Under the pieces are notes generated by a model that saw nothing but the letters and a program-made list of their open reading frames with translations, was not told the origin of the DNA and did not search any database. This document shows, piece after piece, positions 57,776 through 64,000 of a DNA stretch of 64,000 nt (positions are counted from its first letter, which is position 1; the number at the start of each line of letters is the position of its first letter). The stretch covers positions 8,256,897 through 8,320,896 of the forward strand of contig NC_081209.1 of the NCBI RefSeq assembly GCF_902713425.1. Reading direction: 5' to 3'. The position numbers and the translations under genes were made by a program. This stretch comes from Acipenser ruthenus. Taxonomy: Eukaryota > Chordata > Actinopteri > Acipenseriformes > Acipenseridae.

Positions 57776-58041
57776 TCCCATACTGGGCCACCATGCAGGG
57801 ACCCACTCAACATTTCGCTTTTGTGGAAAAGGTTTCTCATATTTCATAATCGCTTAAACTATCCGGTGTTGCAAGTGCTGAAACCACACCTGACGCTGCA
57901 GGTTTCTTGCTATTGTTTAAACCGCATGCGCACTGGCATATAATCGCGCACCGTAGGACTGGGTTGACAGCTTCTACACCCGCACTGTGAACAGATCCTC
58001 CGTGTTTCATCCAGTTTGATACTGTGGAGCAGCTCAGACAG

Positions 58042-58123
58042 GACGAGGTGACCGAGTGGTTGAGCAGATGGACTGCTAATCCGTTGTGCTCTGCACGCGT
58101 GGGTTCGAATCCTGTCCTCATCG
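58042..58123 (+). tRNA. tRNA-Ser-GCT: tRNA-Ser(GCT), structurally weak
   Basis: Unit 18. Confidence 0.75.
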
Positions 58124-59002
58124 CAAGTTTGATTGACTTTTTTCGTTGTCTCTTATCTTTTCACTAAAGTGTTTGTATGTGAGCAGATGATTATATTTGG
58201 CTGCGTTTCGGATATCCTCCTCCAGTAACAACATGAGACACAAACGCAGCCTAAACGTTTGTGTTGCATGTGCTACAGTAACAACAGGCACAGTGCCTGC
58301 AATCCTATTTGAATAATCCCGTTTTTTTTCGGCAAATATGATGCAGATGCGAGTAAATAATTGGGTACGATACAGATGAAGCACATTCCTATTGGAGATA
58401 TAGTTGCGCATCGAAAGAGGCGATGACGATACACGGCTGAAAAAGCATTTGTTTCCCGGTTCTTTCAAACACGCAGCACGCGTGTGAGGCACCTATACAT
58501 GATTTCCCCTCAAGTATGCAGCACTTACGATACATGCAAGCAAACATTGTTTTCCGTGTTTCGAAATGAGTTCATGTTGAAACGTCTTACCGTTTTTAGC
58601 TTAAATCGTTGGTGACATGATTACATTCTGACGTAAACCTGCGCACGGCTTTAAACACGTACACGCTGTTTTTTCTGTTTATGGCTGGTGGCGTATAAAT
58701 AAAAAGAATGGTAAAAGGCTAATGTGTCAGACTTTAGGTGAATATAAGTTTTTTAATACTAACTGAGCCACGACAAAAGGGCCCCCCTCGCTGCCCTGGG
58801 CCCTATGCAATTGCTTGGGCTGCGTGTGCCTAAACCCGCTACTGTCTATTCGTAATTGTTCAAATACAAGTAATACTATCTCCAGTTTAGATTGTGCCGG
58901 ACCATGAGACTCTCATTTTCTAAATCTTCTGTATTCGATTCGACTGGGTATGGATTTTAACGTATTACATGTTAATGTATTAAATTATCTGTTTTGCACT
59001 GA

Positions 59003-59075
59003 GCCCGGATAGCTCAGTCGGTAGAGCATCAGACTTTTAATCTGAGGGTCCAGGGTTCAAGTCCCTGTTCGGGCG
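59003..59075 (+). tRNA. tRNA-Lys-TTT: tRNA-Lys(TTT)
   Basis: Unit 19; last complete Lys gene, same as 2630-2702. Confidence 0.98.
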
Positions 59076-59274
59076 GAGGATTTTTTAAATAACGTTTTAA
59101 TAAAACGATAGTTATTGGGCTAAACACAATGTTGTATTGTTTATATTGCCTATAACCACTGTTGCTTGTTCAAATTAATTTACCAAACACTGTGTGGCGT
59201 TGCTACTCCTAAAACATGTAGTCGAACATCTTCTTTTCAAGCAACACCATGCCACAAAAAAAATAGTAAAACTC

Positions 59275-59346
59275 AGGTCCCACCGAGATTTGAACTCGGA
59301 TCGCTGGATTCAGAGTCCAGAGTGCTAACCATTACACCATGGAACC
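59275..59346 (-). tRNA. tRNA-Gln-CTG: tRNA-Gln(CTG)
   Basis: Unit 19; last Gln gene in the array. Confidence 0.97.
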
Positions 59347-60126
59347 GCAGGGGTAGACCTGGGAGGTGGACCTGGGAGGTGGATGGGTTGTCAGCTGTCA
59401 AATGCCCCCGCTGACGACCCCTGGAGCGCAAGGCGTTATCCCCATCTGCAGACAACCGTTTAACAGCATGCCATAACAATGACTTTCAAACAAGGCATCA
59501 ACAACACTATTAAACATATTGCATTTTACGCGTATTTTATACAACAATCGCAAAAACCACACTGTGACAGAAATAAACTTTTCCTGCTTTCGAAGCGACA
59601 GTCTGCAATTATATTTGAATAATCCCGTTTTTTTTCGGCAAATATGGTGCAGACGCAAGTAAATACTTGGTTAGGATACAGACCCAGCACATTCCCCTTG
59701 GAGATGTAGTCGCGCATCGCAAGCCAATATACGCAATGTTGTATTGTGTATATTGCCTATAACCATTGTTGCTTGTTCAAATTAATTTACCAAACACTGT
59801 GTGGCGTTGCTACTCCTAAAACATGTAGTCGAACATCTTCTTTTCAAGCAACACCATGCCCACTCCAAAACAAAAGTTATATACCAAGTTCATGGACATC
59901 TAATATCAATTACAGGAATGCCTTTGCTGTCAAGGTTGAACCAACGAAAACGGAACTGCCCCCAGGCCCTGAGGAACGATGGACCCTGAATCATACTAAA
60001 GTGGCACATGACGAAATTAATCGCAGCGGTCCATTTTTAATAGTTCAAGCACTACTCTTCAAATTCTGCCAAACCAGCAGCGCTCAGTTTGTTGTTGGGT
60101 ACGTTGTTCTCTTCCGGACCCACGCA

Positions 60127-60217
60127 GGCTCTGTGGCGCAATGGATAGCGCGTTGGACTTCTAGTCAAACACTGAGGTGTGATTCAAAGGTTGTGGGTTC
60201 GAGTCCCACCAGAGTCG
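60127..60217 (+). tRNA. tRNA-Arg-TCT: tRNA-Arg(TCT) with intron
   Basis: Unit 19; last complete Arg gene, intron 60164-60181. Unchanged despite diverged flanks. Confidence 0.97.
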
Positions 60218-60321
60218 TTGTTTTAGGCTAGCTGTAGGACTTCAAATATTAGGTGTGTAAAACCAGAGCCTGCGAATCCATTTCATTCTTTTTCTAAGTC
60301 AACTCTAAAGATAAACAGTAC

Positions 60322-60391
60322 GGTTCACCGGCACTTGATCTCGGATCACTGGATTCGAAATCCAGAGTGCTAACCATTACACCATGCAAGC
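60322..60391 (-). pseudogene. tRNA-Gln-derived pseudogene, type B-like (TCG loop)
   Basis: Loop TTTCGAA as in type B, but with the standard GTTAGCAC D stem and a private change in the 5' acceptor strand (GCTTG for GGTTG). It combines the least eroded features of types A and B and so may be nearest their ancestor. Confidence 0.85.
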
Positions 60392-60657
60392 TCCCATACT
60401 GGGCCACCATGCAGGGACCCTCTCAACATTTCGCTTTTGTGGAAAAGGTTTCTAATATTTCATAATCGCTTGAGCTATCCGGTGCAGCAAGTGCTGAAAC
60501 CACACCTGACGCTGCAGGTTTCTTGCTATTGTTTAAACCGCATGCGCACTGGCATATAATCGCGCACCTTAGGACAGGGTTGACAGCTTCTACACCCGCA
60601 CTGTGAACAGATCCTCCGTGTTTCATCCAGTTTGATACTGTGGAGCAGCTCAGACAG

Positions 60658-60739
60658 GACGAGGTGGCCGAGTGGTTAAGCAGATGGACTGCTAATCCGT
60701 TGTGCTCTGCACGCGTGGGTTCGAATCCTGTCCTCATCG
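60658..60739 (+). tRNA. tRNA-Ser-GCT: tRNA-Ser(GCT), edge copy with standard A box
   Basis: 82 nt. It reads TGGCCGAGTGGTTAAG, closer to standard Ser than the core copies (TGACCGAGTGGTTGAG), so the A box is restored. The C3:A70 mismatch, weak T stem and 3' D-strand GCA remain. It is the best Ser copy in the window. Confidence 0.8.
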
Positions 60740-61606
60740 CAAGTTTGATTGACTTTTTTCGTTGTCTCTTATCTTTTCACTAAAGTGTTTGTATGTGAGC
60801 AGATGATTATATTTGGCTGCGTTTCGGATATCCTCCTCCAGTAACAACATGAGACACAAACGCAGCCTAAACGTTTGTGTTACATGTGCTACAGTAACAA
60901 CAGGCACAGTGCCTGCAATCCTATTTGAATAATCCCGTTTTTTTCGGCAAATATGATGCAGATGCAAGTAAATAATTGGGTACGATACAGATGAAGCACA
61001 TTCCTATTGGAGATATAGTTGCGCATCGAAAGAGGCGATGACGATACACGGCTGAAAAAGCATTTGTTTCCCGGTTCTTTCAAACACGCAGCCCTACGCG
61101 TGTGAGGCACCTATACATGATTTCCCCTCAAGTATGCAGCACTTACGATACATGCAAGCAAACATTGTTTTCAGTGTTTCGAAATGAGTTCATGTTGAAA
61201 CGTCTTACCGTTTTTAACTTAAATCGTTGGTGACATGATTACATTCTGACGTAAACCTGCGCACGGCTTTAAACACGTACACGCTGTTTTTTCTGTTTAT
61301 GGCTGGTGGCGTATAAATAAAAAGAATGGTAAAAGGCTAATAAGTCAGACTTTAGGTGAATATAAGTTTTTTAATACTAACTGAGCCACGACAAAAGGCC
61401 CCCCCTCGCTGCCCTGGGCTCTATGCAATTGCTTGGGCTGCGTGTGCCTAAACCCGCTACTGTCTATTCGTAATTGTTCAAATACAAGTAATACTATCTC
61501 CAGTTTAGATTGTGCCGGACCATGAGACTCTCATTTTCTAAATCTTCTGTATTCGATTCGACTGGGTATGGATTTTAACGTATTACATGTTAATGTATTA
61601 AATTAT

Positions 61607-61669
61607 CTCAGTCGGTAGAGCATCAGACTTTTAATCTGAGGGTCCAGGGTTCAAGTCCCTGTTCGGGCG
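61607..61669 (+). pseudogene. tRNA-Lys(TTT) lacking its first 10 bases
   Basis: The 24-bp deletion joins TTATCT to CAGTCGG, removing GCCCGGATAG, so the acceptor stem has no 5' strand. The anticodon and T arms are intact. The terminator flank is also altered (AGTAATTTTT). Confidence 0.93.
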
Positions 61670-62118
61670 GAGTAATTTTTAAATAACGTTTTAATAAAAC
61701 GATAGTTATTGGGCTAAACACAATGTTGTATTGTTTATATTGCCTATAACCACTGTTGCTTGTTCAAATTAATTTACCAAACACTGTGTGGCGTTGCTGC
61801 TCCTAAAACATGTAGTGGAACATTTTCTTTTCAAACAGCACCATGCCCACTCCAAAACAAAAGTTGTATACCAAGTTCATGGACATCTAATATTAATTAC
61901 AGGAATGCCTTTGCTGTCAAGGTTGAACCAATGAAAACGGAACTGCCCCCAGGCCCTGAGGAACGATGGACCCTGAATCATACTAAAGTGGCACATGACG
62001 AAATTAATCGCAGCGGTCCATTTTTAATAGTTCAGGCACTAGAGATACTCTTCAAATTCTGCCAAACCAGCAGCGCTCAGATTGTTGGTGGTACGTTGTT
62101 CGCTTCCAGACCCACGCA

Positions 62119-62172
62119 GGCTCTGTGGCGCAATGGATAGCGCGTTGGACTTCTAGTGAAGCACTGAGGTGT
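62119..62172 (+). pseudogene. tRNA-Arg(TCT) truncated inside its intron
   Basis: Exon 1 (62119-62155) is complete and followed by most of the intron with two base changes. Exon 2 is missing because the array ends here. It cannot make a tRNA. Confidence 0.92.
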
Positions 62173-63710
62173 TGTTTCTCAGACTGAGTAGACCAAAGTG
62201 TGCATCTGTGTTCAGATATATCCGTCGCTAATTTTGTCCACGGGATGTCTGGCACTGAATGTTGGTGAAGTGGCTCTCTGTGGTTGCTTGGTAACATTTC
62301 CTGACAGGCAATGCACGACTCGACCATCATTCGCACCTCCTTATTGATGACTGGCCAATACATCACTGCTCTAGCCTGTCCCAGAGACCTCTGTATGCCC
62401 TGGTGTGCTGTGTGGAGTCTTCGAAGCATTTCTGCTCTGAGCTCTCTTGGTATGATAATGCATTTGTTTACCACCAGTAAATCATCTTCAATGTATAGAG
62501 TGACCAGTAGGACTGGATCCTGTGAGGTATCTGCTTCCTCCTGTCAGGCCATCCACTGCTGTGCATTGTTATCAACATTTGCATGTCACTGTCCTTGCTC
62601 GTATCTTGCTTCAGCTGGTGCAGCATGTCTTCACAGATTGCTTCATGAACCCCTATGACATATATGACTTTCTCACTGCTGAGTTCTAGGTCTTCGTTGG
62701 CTGTGCTGTCATGTACTGCTCTGGACAATGTATCTGCTCTCAGCATGTCCTTTCCTGGGGTGTACACTATCTGTATATCATACTTTTGTATTTGCAGTAG
62801 CATTCTCTGTAGCTTCACTGGTGCCTTCCCGATGGGTTTGCATATTATGGCTTCTAAGGGTTTGTGGTCCGACTGAACTTTCACAGGAACCACATACACA
62901 TATTGGTGGAACTTCTTCAGCGCAAACACTATAGCTAAGATTTCCTTCTCAATTTAAGCATAGTTTCTGCATTAGATAGTGATCTTGATGCATATGCTAT
63001 GGGTCTGTGTCCTTGCAGTAGACAGGCGCCCAGTCCGTCCTTTGATGCATCTGCCTGTATCTTAATCGGCTCTCTTGGGTCATAGAACCTTAACACAGGT
63101 GCCTGATACCACCACATTATGCTAATGTGGTGAAAACCAGGAAATTCGCCCAGTCCCTCAAACACAGTGCTGTATTGAGTGAGAAGCTCTTCTTTAATGC
63201 TTGGAGTGCTTTTAGACAGTGTGTCCACTTTTCTAATCTACACATGCTTGTCTGCTCAGTACAGCTGTTGTGGAGGCACTGGTGATAAATAACTGTAAGG
63301 TAGCCTGCTTGAGTGGAGCCTGCACTTTCAGGGTCACTTCTCCCTCTGGCTTGAGCTGCGCACCACCGTAGGTAAGCAAGACAGTATTAGTGTGTTTCAC
63401 ATTCAACTTGCCTGGGAGCTGAACAGCTACTACTTTAGGAAGTATACCTGCTGTTTATTGGGCTGTAAGTCATTTGCATCTTGCACAAGTTTCCTAAGTG
63501 ATTTTTTTCTGCCACATTTACGGCACTCTGCACGCTGGGAATTCTCTAGGTTTCATTCTTTACAGGACAAACAGTCCCGAACAAATGCTTACTAAAGCTT
63601 GTTTGACTCACGATTACAGAGCCTCTGTTTTGGGTTGCAACGTGATCCAGTATGCTGTCTGCCAGCTCATGTTTCTTCAGTCCATGATCTTATTTTCCTC
63701 TTATTCATTT
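62173..63710 (-). mobile_element. Ty3/gypsy LTR retrotransposon fossil, partial
   Basis: Read right to left on the minus strand, it keeps these parts: a gag zinc-knuckle trace (CX2CX4HX4C type, about 63485-63550); protease-region sequence followed by the segment that normally leads into reverse transcriptase (about 63170-63400); RNase H ([18 protein letters not shown] and DTLSRA motifs, about 62700-63070); and the integrase HHCC zinc-binding domain (about 62330-62440). The order is that of Ty3/gypsy pol. It is clearly broken, with at least five breaks, and incomplete at both ends. No LTR was recognised. The right limit is approximate. Age is not dated here, but the decay suggests an old copy. 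Confidence 0.85.
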
Positions 63711-64000
63711 TTTTAATGTTATCTTAACACTGGTTCACTTGCTGTTATTATAATTATAGATGAGTAGGCTGTCCACACAGGTTAATGAACGAACTGGAAC
63801 TCCATTGTGTTCTCCACACTGCTGTTCTAACACGTGTTTATAGAACAAAAGCAGAAATTACATCTACCGTGACTGGATAAAAACTATAAATAAAACACCT
63901 TAACCTAAAACTTAAACACTTCAGAGAATAAAAACAAAATACAGCTGAACCTACAGTTAAACAGCGAATCCTTAATATTTACAACTCGGTGCACACAAGC
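63711..64000. other. AT-rich sequence, nothing recognised
   Basis: No tRNA, ORF with a recognisable domain, or array homology is seen. It could belong to the neighbouring fossil element or be ordinary intergenic DNA. Confidence 0.6.

Larger units (their letters stand above)
56388..59002. repeat. Array unit 18 (simple, 2615 bp)
   Basis: Three bases are lost near 58478 (CGCAGCACGCGTG). It has a private GGCTAGATG change after Arg. This is the last unit of the homogeneous core. Confidence 0.97.
59003..61606. repeat. Array unit 19 (edge unit, diverged)
   Basis: Its left part matches core units up to about 59800. From the beta repeat onward it carries type B block bases (GAGGAACGATGGACC, GAAATTAATCGCAGCG, CGCTTGAGCTATCC, TTCGAAATCC) with private changes (CTCTTCCGGACC before Arg). 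It keeps a full-length Ser gene. Its right end is cut by a 24-bp deletion that removes the start of the next Lys gene. Confidence 0.95.
1..62172. repeat. Tandem tRNA gene array, 20 units
   Basis: Head-to-tail repetition of one Lys-Gln-Arg-(Gln pseudogene)-Ser cassette. Simple periods are 2615-2631 bp, four composite periods are 5743-5745 bp, one period is shortened to 1974 bp, and a partial unit lies at the right end. Units are nearly identical in the core: most differences are single bases, single-base runs or 13-bp steps. This indicates recent amplification or continuing homogenisation. The array runs off the left window edge, so its full size is unknown. Confidence 0.99.
61607..62172. repeat. 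Array unit 20 (partial, terminal)
   Basis: Truncated Lys, one merged alpha/beta repeat, no Gln, no delta, no minisatellite, then a truncated Arg. Homology to the array ends in the Arg intron at about 62172. Confidence 0.93.

Noticed and set aside
1-62172. CRISPR-like array
   Set aside because: Repeats are kilobase-long tRNA units, not short repeats with unique spacers, and the sequence is eukaryotic.
62311-62934. Plus-strand ORFs (115, 73 and 68 aa) in the retroelement region
   Set aside because: They are antisense to recognisable Ty3/gypsy RNase H and integrase sequence on the minus strand.

Overview
The window is almost entirely a tandem array of tRNA genes from a vertebrate nuclear genome. 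The eukaryotic origin is clear. The tRNA-Arg genes carry an 18-nt intron after anticodon position 37. No CCA is encoded. Oligo-T (Pol III) terminators follow the genes, and the tRNA-Lys(TTT) gene matches the vertebrate Lys-UUU sequence as I remember it. A broken Ty3/gypsy element and a possible hAT terminus would suit a fish or other anamniote, but the species cannot be fixed from the sequence. I find no convincing host protein-coding gene. The many short ORFs, including a recurring 161-aa one, are translations of tRNA genes and spacers.

Layout: positions 1-62172 hold 20 tandem units, each counted from the start of tRNA-Lys. A simple unit is about 2.62 kb and reads Lys(TTT)+, Gln(CTG)-, Arg(TCT)+ with intron, a degenerate Gln-derived pseudogene on -, then Ser(GCT)+. 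Four composite units of about 5.74 kb (2630-8373, 10992-16736, 21974-27716, 30335-36078) contain an extra 3.13 kb. This extra part carries a diverged block (Arg, Gln pseudogene, Ser cut by 28 bp, with no Lys or Gln), a 97-bp segment found nowhere else in the array, and a second ordinary Gln-Arg-pseudogene-Ser run. Simple plus composite forms a higher-order repeat of about 8.36 kb on the left half. The right half (36079-59002) is simple units only. Unit 14 has lost 644 bp. The last two units (59003-62172) are diverged and eroded.

I count 18 complete Lys genes (plus one clipped by the window start), 22 Gln, 27 Arg and 23 Ser genes. There are also 27 Gln-derived pseudogenes, 4 internally deleted Ser genes, and single truncated Gln, Lys and Arg remnants. 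Lys, Gln and Arg fold without a flaw. Ser is structurally weak in every copy. Each unit also contains two pairs of roughly 120-bp internal direct repeats, which probably drive unequal exchange, and a 13-bp minisatellite with 1-3 copies that explains most unit-length differences.

The array stops inside a tRNA-Arg intron at about 62172. A broken Ty3/gypsy retrotransposon fossil on the minus strand follows (62173 to about 63710), then about 290 bp of AT-rich sequence with nothing recognisable.

Gene-function statements rest on Pol III promoter, terminator and cloverleaf logic. Expression of any copy is not shown by the sequence.
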